From assembly GCA_964468805.1 (NCBI GenBank), contig CAYXWM010000005.1:11263-75262 (forward strand): DNA of 64,000 bases, in the 5' to 3' direction. Below the pieces are notes generated by a model. It was not told where the DNA came from. It saw only the letters and a list, made by a program, of their open reading frames with translations, and made no database searches. Positions 17,177 through 25,726 of the stretch are shown in pieces. The DNA comes from CAYXWM01 sp964468805 (lineage in GTDB: Bacteria; Bacillota; Clostridia; Lachnospirales; WRBF01). How positions within the stretch are numbered: the first letter of the stretch is position 1; each line of letters opens with the position of its first letter. Made by a program: the position numbers and the translations under genes.

Positions 17177-18367
17177 TTAATAAACCAACTTATCCAATAT
17201 CCCTGTTAACTTTGAAATCGCTACACCGTAATTGGTCATGGGTAGGTTTTTTTGCTTGCATAGGTTAATACGGGAAAGCATATATCTGCGGTTGAACATA
17301 CAGGCTCCGCAATGAATAACCAAGGAATAGTTTTGGGATTCGTTTAAGAAATTCTTGCCTGTCGCTATTTCCGTAATTACTCCCGGCACCGCCTTGCTTA
17401 AAAGTTTAGGCAAGAGTATTCTGGCAATATCGCCGTCCAGAGGATTATGGGTACAGGCCTCAGCTATAAGTACTCTGTCGCCGGATTTCAAATTGTCTAT
17501 GGCTGTAGCACCTTCTATAAAGGTTTCAATGTCGCCTTTGTAGCGAGCCATCAGTACCGAAAAGGTTGTAAGAGGAACCTTTCCTTGAATTTTATCATAG
17601 ACTTGTTTTACTACTTGAGAGTCACAGATTACCAAATCCCACAGTTGTTTTGACATTTCAAGACCTTCCGACAACATTTTGGCGGTTATCACAGTAACCA
17701 AACAATCGCCATCCAGCAAGTCTCTAATAACCTGCTGTTGGGGTAAAATAAGGCGTCCCTTGGGTGCTTGAATGTCTTGAGGAGCTACCAATAAAACATG
17801 GGCACCCTTTTCTACCAGATGTGTGGCTATTTCGGGCAATTCGAAATCAGTGGGTGCGTTTTCTATTATCAGACGTTGCAGTTCTCCCAAACCTTCGCCG
17901 GTAAGAGCACTGACGCTACATACGGGAATATTTAGCTTCTCGGACAAGTCTTTTGCATATTCCTCGTTGTTTTCAAATAAATCACAGGCATTTACAGCCG
18001 CTACGGTAACGGTGCCTTGTTCTTTCGCGGATTCCAACCATTGCGTTTCAAAGCTTAAATCGCTGCCCTGTCTTAAAACCACAACAGCAACATCTGTATG
18101 TTTAAGAGCGTTTCGAGTTTGTTCTAGACGTGCTTCTCCCAGTACACCGGTATCGTCAAATCCTGCTGTGTCTATAAGAGCCACGGGTCCAAGAGGATGT
18201 AGTTCCATGGATTTTGTTACAGGGTCGGTGGTTGTACCCGGAATATCGGAGACTATGGCTACATTTTGATTGGCAAACCGATTCATTAACGACGATTTTC
18301 CGGCATTTCGCCTACCGAAAAAAGCTATATGCAATCTGTTTGCCTGAGGAGTATTTTGCAGAGACAT
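17177..18367 (-). CDS. hydF: [FeFe]-hydrogenase H-cluster maturation GTPase HydF
   Basis: 396 residues. The N-terminal GTPase domain shows G1 GRRNAGKSS, DIPGTTTDP, G3 DTAGFDD and a G4-like NACD. The C-terminal domain carries the 4Fe-4S ligands as ACTHNP and HCGACMFNRR. HydF is the scaffold on which the two-iron subcluster of the H-cluster is built with HydE and HydG. Start ATG after GGAGG. It follows hydG by 154 bases, a spacer with an imperfect hairpin (18411-18452). No hydE or hydrogenase structural gene lies in the window. Confidence 0.95.
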   Translation of the reverse strand: MSLQNTPQANRLHIAFFGRRNAGKSSLMNRFANQNVAIVSDIPGTTTDPVTKSMELHPLGPVALIDTAGFDDTGVLGEARLEQTRNALKHTDVAVVVLRQGSDLSFETQWLESAKEQGTVTVAAVNACDLFENNEEYAKDLSEKLNIPVCSVSALTGEGLGELQRLIIENAPTDFELPEIATHLVEKGAHVLLVAPQDIQAPKGRLILPQQQVIRDLLDGDCLVTVITAKMLSEGLEMSKQLWDLVICDSQVVKQVYDKIQGKVPLTTFSVLMARYKGDIETFIEGATAIDNLKSGDRVLIAEACTHNPLDGDIARILLPKLLSKAVPGVITEIATGKNFLNESQNYSLVIHCGACMFNRRYMLSRINLCKQKNLPMTNYGVAISKLTGILDKLVY

Positions 18368-18410
18368 TGTTATTCCTCCGTGGTGAGTGGTTTTAGTATT
18401 AGTGCCTTGA

Positions 18411-18452
18411 GGGAAAGAATCTTTTTTAACAGTAAAATAGATTCTCTCCCTT
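18411..18452 (-). other. Stem-loop between hydG and hydF
   Basis: The arms AGGGAAAGAATCT and AGATTCTCTCCCT pair with one bulge. There is no T-run on the minus strand, so it is probably a processing or stability element rather than a terminator. Confidence 0.45.
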
Positions 18453-18521
18453 AACTTCCCTAATTATATCTTGATAACTTTCCATGATGTAATTTCGACG
18501 GGTCGGCTTTAAATAGTTAGT

Positions 18522-19925
18522 TTATACTCTGAAATCTCTTTCTCCGTTATCCATCATTTCCAACCATAATTCGGCTTTTGCTCTCATGGTATTGTTATCT
18601 ATGTAGTTTAGCTGATTTTCTATGAGTTTCAGACCGGCGACCTTTGTCTTTTCGTCTGCATAATCCAAGAGGTATTCTTTAAGAGTCAGTAGTGCATTAG
18701 GCAAACAAACGTTGGAGATTTGACCGGTTTTGGCAAGCCTCATAAATCTTTCGCCTGTTCTGCCTTCTCGGTAACAGGCTGTACAGAAGCTGGGAATGTA
18801 GCCTGAATCCGATAACATTGCCACCATATCGTTTAAGCTTCTGTGGTCGTGGATTTCGAACTGGGGTGCTTGGTTTACATTTAAACTGTATCCGCCCACT
18901 CCGGTTGCTGAACCGGCGGAGATTTGGGAAATACCCACTTTTAGAAGGTCGTCACGGAAATCGCCTTGTTCTCTGGTTGAAAGAATTAAACCGGTGTAAG
19001 GTACGGCACAGCGTAATACAGCGATTATTCGTTTAAATTCGTTGTCATTTACAAGATGCGGAAATTCGTCGGTATTAACACCGGGAGCAGGGCAAATTCT
19101 GGGAACGCTCATGGTATGAGGCCCTACGCCGAAGGTATCCGATAAATGCTCGGCATGCATAAGCATAGCCACTGTTTCGTACTTATAGTCGTAAAGTCCG
19201 AAAAGCACCCCAACGCCCACATCATCCACTCCGCCTTCCATGGCTCTGTCCATGGCTTCGGTATGGTAGCTATATCTGTGTTTGGGGCCTGCTTTGTGAA
19301 ACTTCTTATATGTAGGTTTGTGATAGGATTCTTGAAACAAGATATATGTACCTATGCCGGCATCCTTTAATTTTGCGTAATTTTCCACGGTTGTTGCCGC
19401 AATGTTTACATTTACACGTCTGATTTCACCATGTTCCGTTTTTACGGAATAAATGGTCTTTATGGATTCGAGGACGTAATCTATGGGGCAATTCACCGGG
19501 TCCTCTCCGGTTTCCAAGGCAAGACGTTTGTGTCCCATACGTTGCAAGGCTTCTACCTCTTTTTTGATTTCCTCTTGGGTAAGCTTTCTTCGGCTTGTCT
19601 TGTTTGAACAACGATAACCACAGTATCCGCATTCATTTACGCAATAATCGGAAAGATACAAAGGTGCAAACATTACTATTCTGTTACCGTAAATTTTATT
19701 TTTAATGCTTGAAGCTACTGAACAAATTTGTTCTTCAAACTTCTCATCAGCCGCCAACAATACGGCAGCCTCTCTATGGGTTAAGCCGCCAAACAATGCA
19801 GCTTTGTTCAGTATACTTTGAACCGTTTCTTCATCTTTACCTGCCTCTTGGGCGTATTTTAGGGTTTCAAGGATTTCACTGTCGCTGATAAATTCTTCGG
19901 CGGTTTTGGATTTGGAGTTATACAT
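18522..19925 (-). CDS. hydG: [FeFe]-hydrogenase maturase HydG (radical SAM tyrosine lyase)
   Basis: 467 residues. The radical-SAM cluster motif is CVNECGYC (CX3CX2C) at about residue 95. The C-terminal second-cluster motif CTACYREGRTGERFM distinguishes HydG from ThiH. HydG splits tyrosine to give the CO and CN- ligands of the H-cluster as iron-bound synthons. Start ATG after AGGTG. It is the second gene of a unit that begins with a TM1266-type regulator and a duplicated leader and ends with hydF. Confidence 0.95.
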   Translation of the reverse strand: MYNSKSKTAEEFISDSEILETLKYAQEAGKDEETVQSILNKAALFGGLTHREAAVLLAADEKFEEQICSVASSIKNKIYGNRIVMFAPLYLSDYCVNECGYCGYRCSNKTSRRKLTQEEIKKEVEALQRMGHKRLALETGEDPVNCPIDYVLESIKTIYSVKTEHGEIRRVNVNIAATTVENYAKLKDAGIGTYILFQESYHKPTYKKFHKAGPKHRYSYHTEAMDRAMEGGVDDVGVGVLFGLYDYKYETVAMLMHAEHLSDTFGVGPHTMSVPRICPAPGVNTDEFPHLVNDNEFKRIIAVLRCAVPYTGLILSTREQGDFRDDLLKVGISQISAGSATGVGGYSLNVNQAPQFEIHDHRSLNDMVAMLSDSGYIPSFCTACYREGRTGERFMRLAKTGQISNVCLPNALLTLKEYLLDYADEKTKVAGLKLIENQLNYIDNNTMRAKAELWLEMMDNGERDFRV

Positions 19926-20091
19926 TTTTTCACCTCATGGTCGATTATGGTTAATTGTTCTTTAGATAGCACCGTTATTAAATTTCAAGTAGATAACTAA
20001 ACATCTAAAATTATTTCAAATTAATCATTATAAAAGAAAATCTTTAAATGTAACAAAATATATACCCTAACCCTAAACCGACGATTTTTAA

Positions 20092-20346
20092 TTATTCAGC
20101 GTTATCCGGAGCATAGGTTACTTTTGCAACCACATTTTTAATTCTGCCCAGTTTTCCCGAAAGACCGCTGATTATGGGTTGCGGTGCATCCACCACAACG
20201 GTAATTACGTTTTTTTCGAATTTCGGGCAGGGCAATCCAAAACGTCCGATAATTATATCGCCGTGAGTATGAAGCAATTCGTTTACGGCATCGGCACTGT
20301 CTCTGCCTGAAAGTATAAGGCTTATTACGGCAAGTCTGTGATTCAT
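20092..20346 (-). CDS. TM1266-type iron-only hydrogenase system regulator
   Basis: 84 residues with an ACT-like pattern: strand-helix-strand around AVISLILSGRD, a central GDIIIGRFGLP and a final strand VVAKVTYA. Proteins of this small family are commonly encoded with hydE/hydF/hydG and are presumed regulatory. Start ATG after AAGGAG. It is the first gene after the tandem leader (20361-20560). Ligand and target are unknown. Confidence 0.85.
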   Translation of the reverse strand: MNHRLAVISLILSGRDSADAVNELLHTHGDIIIGRFGLPCPKFEKNVITVVVDAPQPIISGLSGKLGRIKNVVAKVTYAPDNAE

Positions 20347-20360
20347 GATAAACTCCTTTT

Positions 20361-20390
20361 AAAATAAAATAAAACCCTCCGCATGGAGGG
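20361..20390 (-). terminator. Leader terminator 2 (promoter-distal) before the hydrogenase maturation genes
   Basis: The stem CCCTCC/GGAGGG (20375-20380 with 20385-20390) is followed on the minus strand by TTTTATTTTATTTT. It lies inside the 5' leader and ends 14 bases before the first gene, so it must be bypassed for expression. Confidence 0.8.
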
Positions 20391-20461
20391 TAAAAATTGT
20401 ACGCAAAAAAAGCATAACAAAAATCAACCTACCTTGCTGCTCGGAAAACTTTGGAGGATGC

Positions 20462-20489
20462 AAAAAACCCTCCTTATATACAAGGAGGG
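20462..20489 (-). terminator. Leader terminator 1 (promoter-proximal)
   Basis: The 8-bp stem 20468-20475 with 20482-20489 (CCCTCCTT/AAGGAGGG) is followed on the minus strand by six T. Confidence 0.85.
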
Positions 20490-20616
20490 TGTAAATTGCA
20501 CGACAAAAAAGTTATGCATTCAGACCTACCTTGCTGCTCGGGAAAAACCTTGCCGTCAGGTGTTGGGATAATATATTAAATTGTTATGAAAACGAAAGGA
20601 TAATTTGTATAAGTTT

Positions 20617-20645
20617 ATAGTAACACTTTACAGGTATTTAGTCAA
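20617..20645 (-). promoter_or_regulatory. Promoter of the hydrogenase maturation operon
   Basis: Minus strand: TTGACT (20645-20640), 17-base spacer, TACTAT (20622-20617). This predicts a 5' leader of roughly 260 bases carrying both terminator units. Confidence 0.7.
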
Positions 20646-20738
20646 CCTATTTCATAATGCGGTGATGCAATTTATTGTATAATCATGAGTAAAAAACCAA
20701 AGCTTGACACATTCTCGGCAATATGTCAAGCTTTTCGA

Positions 20739-21320
20739 TTATTTTATAAGCATAGGTTGAAACTGTTTCCCAACCAGTGCTTCGCAAACAGTATCTATCA
20801 GTTTTTTTTCGTCCAAAACCAGTGACTTTTCTTTATTTACAGGGTCGTCTTGTCCGAAGGGTATAAAGAAGAAATTTTTTGTGTTAAGCAACAATCCCAA
20901 ATTTTTGGCACCGGCTCCCAAACCATCGTTTGTGGATATACCTATTACCACGGGTAAATTATTACGTAAGTGAGCTTTTACAGCCATAGTAACCGGTGTA
21001 TCGGTTATGCCGTTTGCCAGCTTTGCCATAGTATTGCCGGTACAGGGAGCCACAACCATAATATCAAACAATTTTTTTGGTCCTATGGGTTCGGCCAATT
21101 GAATAGTATTTATTACTTCGTTTCCGGTAATGTCTTGTAAGACCGTTTTTGTATCCTGAGCGTTAATAAACCTGGTATCGCATTGGTCAACACTGTTTGA
21201 AATTATGGGAGTAACAATAGCGCCTTCGTTTACGAGATTTACTATTTCTTTAAAAACTTTAATAAATGTACAGAAAGAGCCGGTCACACAAAATCCTATT
21301 TTGATATTTTCCAGCCTCAT
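20739..21320 (-). CDS. dpaB: Dipicolinate synthase subunit B
   Basis: 193 residues of the flavoprotein fold, with KIGFCVTGSFCTF at the N-terminus and the central MVVAPCTGNTMAKLANGITD. DpaA and DpaB together form dipicolinic acid from dihydrodipicolinate in the mother cell during sporulation. Start ATG after GGAGGG. It follows dpaA with a 202-base gap that contains a decayed-looking reading frame instead of the usual tight coupling. Its presence argues that the organism makes endospores. Confidence 0.93.
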   Translation of the reverse strand: MRLENIKIGFCVTGSFCTFIKVFKEIVNLVNEGAIVTPIISNSVDQCDTRFINAQDTKTVLQDITGNEVINTIQLAEPIGPKKLFDIMVVAPCTGNTMAKLANGITDTPVTMAVKAHLRNNLPVVIGISTNDGLGAGAKNLGLLLNTKNFFFIPFGQDDPVNKEKSLVLDEKKLIDTVCEALVGKQFQPMLIK

Positions 21321-21339
21321 AAGCAGCCCTCCAAATCAC

Positions 21340-21522
21340 ATTTCGGCTTCAAGTCCGGTTGTTTTATAAAATGTCATTGCCGAAAATGCCGCTGATACGA
21401 CATTATACTTAACGGAGTATTCTTCGCCAAGTATAAACAACAATGCCGATAATACCAATTCTTCAAGAACCGGTATAAAGTTACTATTACAAGCGGGTTG
21501 CCTTCGGGAGTTTTGCTTTGGT
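21340..21522 (-). pseudogene. Possible decayed reading frame between dpaA and dpaB
   Basis: The 202-base gap holds two coding-like minus-strand frames that join end to end after a single frameshift. The first reads SKTPEGNPLVIVTLY; the second contains FILGEEYSVKYNVVSAAFS and ends ...TTGLEAEM at a TGA just before the dpaB ribosome binding site. The second frame has no good start of its own. I do not recognise the product. It may be a remnant or a chance open frame. Confidence 0.35.
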
Positions 21523-22386
21523 TTACATATCCTTTAAAATACTGTAGATGGTATCTTTTATATAGTGACCTACAGTTGCCGGAGCAACCTTACCCGGCAA
21601 GGAATTTGCATACAACACGTTTAATCCGAAATCCTTGCTGTGCTCGAAGTTTACTCCAAAAGGTGTGGAAGCCAGGTCTATGATTAAACAATTTTTGTTT
21701 ATATACTTCATATTAGCGTTGTAAAGCAACATCTTCGGTACAGTATTGAAAATAATGTTCATATTTCCCAAGTGATCGGTTAATTTTTCTACGTCTACCG
21801 CCTGATAGCCGTAGCCGGAGGCAAGAGCGGCTTTGTCATATCCGTTTACAGCCATATAAACGTTTGCTCCTATGCCCTGCAACATTTTTCCCAGAATTTT
21901 TCCTATTCGCCCAAAACCGATTATCATGACATTACTGCTGTGCAAGGTAAAATCGGTGTTTTGCATTGCTATTTGTATTGCTCCTTCGGCTGTGGGAATA
22001 GCGTTTAATATGGAAAGTTCTTCTTTTTTCAAAACATCTACAATATTAACCTGAAAACGCTCCGCCAATTCCACCAATTCACTTTTTATATAGCCCGCAA
22101 AAAATATTTGGTGTTTTTTTATCAGCCGGAACAAATCTTCAGCGGATATATTGTCATTTTCATATGGCATGTTTAATAACAGTCCGTCGTTGCTTGCCGG
22201 TATTCCGCCTATAATATAGTCCGCACCGTCAATTGTCTCGTACAACCCGCTTTGTCTATACAAACCATCGCTGTCATATTTGGAAAAACCGAATAGTTTT
22301 ACCGTATGTCCATCTTGCTTCAACTCGTTGGCAAGGTAATAATTTCGCTTGTCTCCGCCTATAATTGCAAACTTTTTGCTCTCCAA
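21523..22386 (-). CDS. dpaA: Dipicolinate synthase subunit A
   Basis: 287 residues. The N-terminal domain starts FAIIGGDKRNYYLANEL, and a second Rossmann domain begins VMIIGFGRIGKILGKMLQGI at about residue 152. This is the dehydrogenase-like subunit of the spore dipicolinate synthase. The start is a TTG at 22386, 6 bases after GGAGGG. A CATA-containing segment about 40 bases upstream could be a late sporulation -10 element, but this is weak. The length is near that of Bacillus DpaA. Confidence 0.93.
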   Translation of the reverse strand: MESKKFAIIGGDKRNYYLANELKQDGHTVKLFGFSKYDSDGLYRQSGLYETIDGADYIIGGIPASNDGLLLNMPYENDNISAEDLFRLIKKHQIFFAGYIKSELVELAERFQVNIVDVLKKEELSILNAIPTAEGAIQIAMQNTDFTLHSSNVMIIGFGRIGKILGKMLQGIGANVYMAVNGYDKAALASGYGYQAVDVEKLTDHLGNMNIIFNTVPKMLLYNANMKYINKNCLIIDLASTPFGVNFEHSKDFGLNVLYANSLPGKVAPATVGHYIKDTIYSILKDM

Positions 22387-22499
22387 CTCAATCCCTCCAA
22401 ATTAACTCTAATTCATTTTATGTACATACTTTTCGATTGGTGTCATGTTGGCCGGGTTTGTTTTTGGGGTTTTGGGTTGCTTTTACGGCAAAATTTAAT

Positions 22500-22527
22500 A
22501 AAAAAAAGGCAACCCAAAGGGGTTACC
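22500..22527 (-). terminator. Terminator of the amino-acid ABC transporter operon
   Basis: Minus strand: GGTAACCC CTTT GGGTTGCC followed by eight T. Confidence 0.88.
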
Positions 22528-22572
22528 ATAAGTTAAATTTTTGATTCGGTTGGTTCTTTTGTTCTGTTAATA

Positions 22573-23484
22573 TTAATCCAATATACCGCCCTCTATAACC
22601 AAGTTTTCGGGATTTACGGTTTCTCCGTAAACATGGGCAAGGGTTTCATTGAAATTTTTATGGAAAAACTCTTCTTGTCCCAAAGCGGTAATTTCTTCGT
22701 TTAACCAATTTAAAAGCTCTGTATTGCCTTTTTGAACCGCCGGTGCTATGGTATCAATATTACCCAAGGATTCTACGCCTACTTTAAATCCTTTGTTCTC
22801 CATTGCCCAAGCCAATACTTCCGTGTTGTCTGTGGAAAGAGCTTCTCCTCTGCCGTCAAGTAAGGCATTGAAGGCTTCGGAATATTGGTCAAATTTTAAG
22901 AGTTTTACGTCCGGATAATTTTTAGTGAAGTAGGTTTCTGCGGTTGTTCCTTTGGAAACAATAAGAGTTTTGCCGTTTAGTTGAGCCGGGTCAGTAACCG
23001 GTGAGGTTTCCGGTGATACGATACCTAATGCAACTTTCATGTAAGGAAGCGCAAAATCAACCTTTTCTGCTCTTTCATCTGTTACGGTGAAATTAGCCAG
23101 AATAATATCTACCTTTCCGGTAACCAAATACTCTACCCTACTTGCAGGTTCTACGGAAATCAATTCCAATTCAACGCCCAAATCTTCAGCGATTCTGTTG
23201 GCAAAGTATATATCGTAACCTTGATAATCGCCGTTTTCATCCACATAACCAAAGGGTTTCTTATCGCTGAAAACGCCTATAATAACTTTACCGCTTGTTT
23301 TGATTTGTTCAGGGGTTCTTGCAAGAGTTTTGTCTGAGGATTTGGTTCCCGAATCGGCTGAATCTATCTTTAGATTATCTGCTTTAGGCTCGGAATCTCC
23401 TTTAGGTTGGGAATTATTGCATGCGGTCATAATACCTGCAACCAATAATAAGGTAAGTAATGTTGATAAAAATTTAATCTTCAT
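22573..23484 (-). CDS. Amino-acid ABC transporter substrate-binding lipoprotein
   Basis: 303 residues. A lipoprotein signal ends in the lipobox GIMTAC (Cys 22), followed by an Asn/Ser-rich linker. The mature protein is a family 3 binding protein (IIGVFSDKKPFGYVDENGDYQGYD; NFTVTDERAEKVDFALPYM). It captures an amino acid outside the membrane for the permease pair encoded upstream. It is the last gene of the operon, 13 bases after the ATPase. The exact amino acid is not evident. Confidence 0.92.
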   Translation of the reverse strand: MKIKFLSTLLTLLLVAGIMTACNNSQPKGDSEPKADNLKIDSADSGTKSSDKTLARTPEQIKTSGKVIIGVFSDKKPFGYVDENGDYQGYDIYFANRIAEDLGVELELISVEPASRVEYLVTGKVDIILANFTVTDERAEKVDFALPYMKVALGIVSPETSPVTDPAQLNGKTLIVSKGTTAETYFTKNYPDVKLLKFDQYSEAFNALLDGRGEALSTDNTEVLAWAMENKGFKVGVESLGNIDTIAPAVQKGNTELLNWLNEEITALGQEEFFHKNFNETLAHVYGETVNPENLVIEGGILD

Positions 23485-23497
23485 AATTTATTTCTCC

Positions 23498-24229
23498 TTA
23501 ATTATAATTAAATATATTTAAAAACTTTTTCGCCCGCTCCGTCTTGGGATTTGAGAAAAACTCCTCAGGAGAGGTTATTTCTGCGATACGTCCTTCATCC
23601 ATAAACACGATTTTATCGGCTATGGCTTTGGCAAACTGCATTTCGTGGGTTACTATAATCATGGTCATTCCGCCTTTGGCAAGCTCCATGATTACGTTTA
23701 AAACTTCTCTGACCATTTCCGGGTCTAAGGAAGCGGTAACTTCATCAAAAAGCATGATTTCCGGGTTCATGATCAGTGCTCTTAAAATTGCCACCCGTTG
23801 CTTTTGCCCTCCGGATAATTCCCTCGGGTAGGCGTTTTTCTTATCGGAAAGCCCCAGGCCTGCAAGCAAGTTCTCCGCTGTTTTTATACAATCCTCCGGT
23901 CTTACCTTTTGGACTTTTGTAGGTCCAAGCAATAGATTTTGCATAACTGTCATATTGGGAAACAAATCATAGCTTTGAAATACCATACCTATTTGCTGTC
24001 TGACTTTTCTCCAGTCGGTGGATTTTTCGGTAAGATTTATACCTCGCAACTTTATTTCTCCGCCGTTTTCAATGGATTCAAGACCGTTAATACATCGCAG
24101 TAAGGTGCTTTTTCCGCAGCCCGATGGACCTATTATAACTGTAACTTCACCTTGCTTTACATTGAAAGAGATATCCTTTAAAATAAAATTATCGCCAAAC
24201 TTCTTATATAAATTATTTATTTCAAGCAA
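23498..24229 (-). CDS. Amino-acid ABC transporter ATP-binding protein (GlnQ type)
   Basis: 243 residues with Walker A GPSGCGKST, signature LSGGQKQR, Walker B IMLFDEVTASLD and switch His in VTHEMQFA. It powers import by the neighbouring permeases. The start is TTG (24229), with GAGGTG about 8 bases upstream, the end of the preceding permease gene being nearby. No in-frame ATG fits the family N-terminus. Confidence 0.93.
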   Translation of the reverse strand: MLEINNLYKKFGDNFILKDISFNVKQGEVTVIIGPSGCGKSTLLRCINGLESIENGGEIKLRGINLTEKSTDWRKVRQQIGMVFQSYDLFPNMTVMQNLLLGPTKVQKVRPEDCIKTAENLLAGLGLSDKKNAYPRELSGGQKQRVAILRALIMNPEIMLFDEVTASLDPEMVREVLNVIMELAKGGMTMIIVTHEMQFAKAIADKIVFMDEGRIAEITSPEEFFSNPKTERAKKFLNIFNYN

Positions 24230-24240
24230 TTTTTTTCACC

Positions 24241-24918
24241 TCACTCACTTTGACTTTTCTCAAGCTTCCTTGCCACCAAGGATATGGGGTAGCAGACCGC
24301 AAAGTACAGAAGGAACACGGCAGCATATATCCATAGGGCTGACGTCGGCACAGTAAATCTTGAAGCTTCGATAATTTGCTGTCCCACTTTCAGTACTTCT
24401 ATTACTCCGATTAAGGCAACAAGGGATGTGGTTTTAATGATTCTAGTGGTAAGATTGATAGCGTTGGGAATAAGGCGTTTTATGGTTTGTGGGATTATAA
24501 TATAGCGGTAAATTTGTACGGTACTCAAGCCTAGGGATTTTCCGCTTTCAAATTGGTGCTTGGGAACAGATATAATTGCAGACCTTACCAAATCGCCCAT
24601 TTCAGCTGTTGCCCAAAACACGAATACTATTATTGCGGAAACCTCACCGGGCAAATTTATTCTAAATCCCTTGGTTACACCGAAATAAACCAAAAACAAC
24701 AATACAAGTTGAGGCATTATTCTCACAAAATTTATGTATAGCCCCGTTAACAACTTTATCACAGGATTTTTTCGGGTCATAATCAACCCAAGCAATATAC
24801 CCAATATTACGGAAATACCTACAGATAACAGCGAAATTCTTACCGTTACCCATAAACCCTCCAATAATCGCATAAAATTGTTGCCCTGAAACAATACATT
24901 AATGCCCGTATCCTGCAT
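24241..24918 (-). CDS. Amino-acid ABC transporter permease (second subunit)
   Basis: 225 residues, about five helices. The cytoplasmic coupling loop is SGKSLGLSTVQIYRYIIIPQTIKRLIPNAI-like, with the EAA pattern of the HisM/GlnP family. Start ATG after GGAGGG. It overlaps the upstream permease gene by 20 bases. Confidence 0.9.
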   Translation of the reverse strand: MQDTGINVLFQGNNFMRLLEGLWVTVRISLLSVGISVILGILLGLIMTRKNPVIKLLTGLYINFVRIMPQLVLLFLVYFGVTKGFRINLPGEVSAIIVFVFWATAEMGDLVRSAIISVPKHQFESGKSLGLSTVQIYRYIIIPQTIKRLIPNAINLTTRIIKTTSLVALIGVIEVLKVGQQIIEASRFTVPTSALWIYAAVFLLYFAVCYPISLVARKLEKSQSE

Positions 24919-25567
24919 ACCTAACCCTCCTTTCTATAAACCCGGAAATAAGGGATATAGGTAAAAGCAACAACAAATAAGACATTACCAACATGAACAA
25001 GGCTTCATCGGTTTTGTAATATAACCCGATTAAGTCTTTCGCCACAAACATTAAATCAGCCAAGGCAACTGCACTGAAAACAGAGGTTTCCTTAATTAAG
25101 AAAATTATGTTTGCACAAACAGCAGGTACTGAAACCGATATTGCTTGGGGTATTACTACAAATCTTAAAATCTGTCGTAAGTTCATGCCCAAACAAAGCC
25201 CGGATTCATATTGCCTTTTTTCAACGGATTCAAGACCGCTTCTAAAAGCCTCTGCCATGTAACCGCCGCCCAAAAAACTTAACCCTATAATCCCGCATAA
25301 TTCAGAGTCTAAGACTATGCCTATCTTCGGCAATCCAAAATACAGAAAAAATAACTGTATCAATAAGGGTGTATTTCTGGATAATTCTATATAAAGCCCG
25401 GTAACCTGTTTCAGAATAGGTATTCTGCAGTACCGGATAATGCTACAAACTATGCCTGTTATTATGGAAAAAAATATTCCTATAGCAGCAATCTTCCCTG
25501 TTAAAACAGCAGCTTCCAAATACATGGGAGCAAACTCGATCATAAAGTTCCAATCCATAATAACCAT
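24899..25567 (-). CDS. Amino-acid ABC transporter permease (first subunit)
   Basis: 222 residues, HisM/GlnP family. LSRNTPLLIQLFFLYFGLP is the typical N-terminal segment, and ESGLCLGMNLRQILRFVVIP is the EAA coupling loop. It heads the operon. Two in-frame ATGs nine bases apart (25567, 25558) are both possible; the second has GGATGG 5 bases upstream. It forms a heterodimer with the next permease. Confidence 0.9.
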   Translation of the reverse strand: MVIMDWNFMIEFAPMYLEAAVLTGKIAAIGIFFSIITGIVCSIIRYCRIPILKQVTGLYIELSRNTPLLIQLFFLYFGLPKIGIVLDSELCGIIGLSFLGGGYMAEAFRSGLESVEKRQYESGLCLGMNLRQILRFVVIPQAISVSVPAVCANIIFLIKETSVFSAVALADLMFVAKDLIGLYYKTDEALFMLVMSYLLLLLPISLISGFIERRVRYAGYGH

Positions 25568-25597
25568 CCAGTCTAGTATTCATATATGTTTAGTATG

Positions 25598-25626
25598 ATT
25601 TTATACGTAGGATTATTATTTGTCAA
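25598..25626 (-). promoter_or_regulatory. Promoter of the amino-acid ABC transporter operon
   Basis: Minus strand: TTGACA (25626-25621), 17-base spacer, TAAAAT (25603-25598). Confidence 0.65.
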
Positions 25627-25675
25627 TACATTTTGTATTCCATTCAAAAATAATTTACAATTGAAATTTTCGCAT

Positions 25676-25700
25676 AAAAAAAGTAACCCATATGGGTTAC
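25676..25700 (-). terminator. Terminator of the fabZ-acc operon
   Basis: A perfect 18-base palindrome, GTAACCCATATGGGTTAC, followed on the minus strand by seven T. It lies 27 bases after the accA stop. Confidence 0.85.
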
Positions 25701-25726
25701 GTAGAATTAAGATTTATAACCGTAAA

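Larger units (their letters stand above)
20361..20560 (-). promoter_or_regulatory. Tandem duplicated leader RNA with serial terminators (riboswitch-like, unidentified)
   Basis: Two units of about 97 bases. Each contains the identical block CCGAGCAGCAAGGTAGGT (minus strand; 20444-20427 and 20541-20524), a T-rich segment, a GTACAATTT- or GTGCAATTT-like stretch, and a CCCTCC/GGAGGG terminator. The heptamer GCATAAC of unit 1 is the exact complement of GTTATGC in unit 2. Candidate P1 pairings ACCU/AGGU flank the conserved block. The layout is that of a tandem ligand- or protein-sensing attenuator. I do not recognise a known riboswitch class. Confidence 0.75.

Noticed and set aside
20060..20090. 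Telomere-like CCCTAACCCTAAACC in the hydG/TM1266 spacer
   Set aside because: Only two and a half units, in a bacterial intergenic region; chance is the simplest explanation.
20427..20541. Similarity of the leader block GAGCAGCAAGG to the GAGCAGG segment of NiCo/iron (czcD) riboswitches
   Set aside because: Only about six bases match and the other conserved NiCo segments are not seen, so the class was not assigned.
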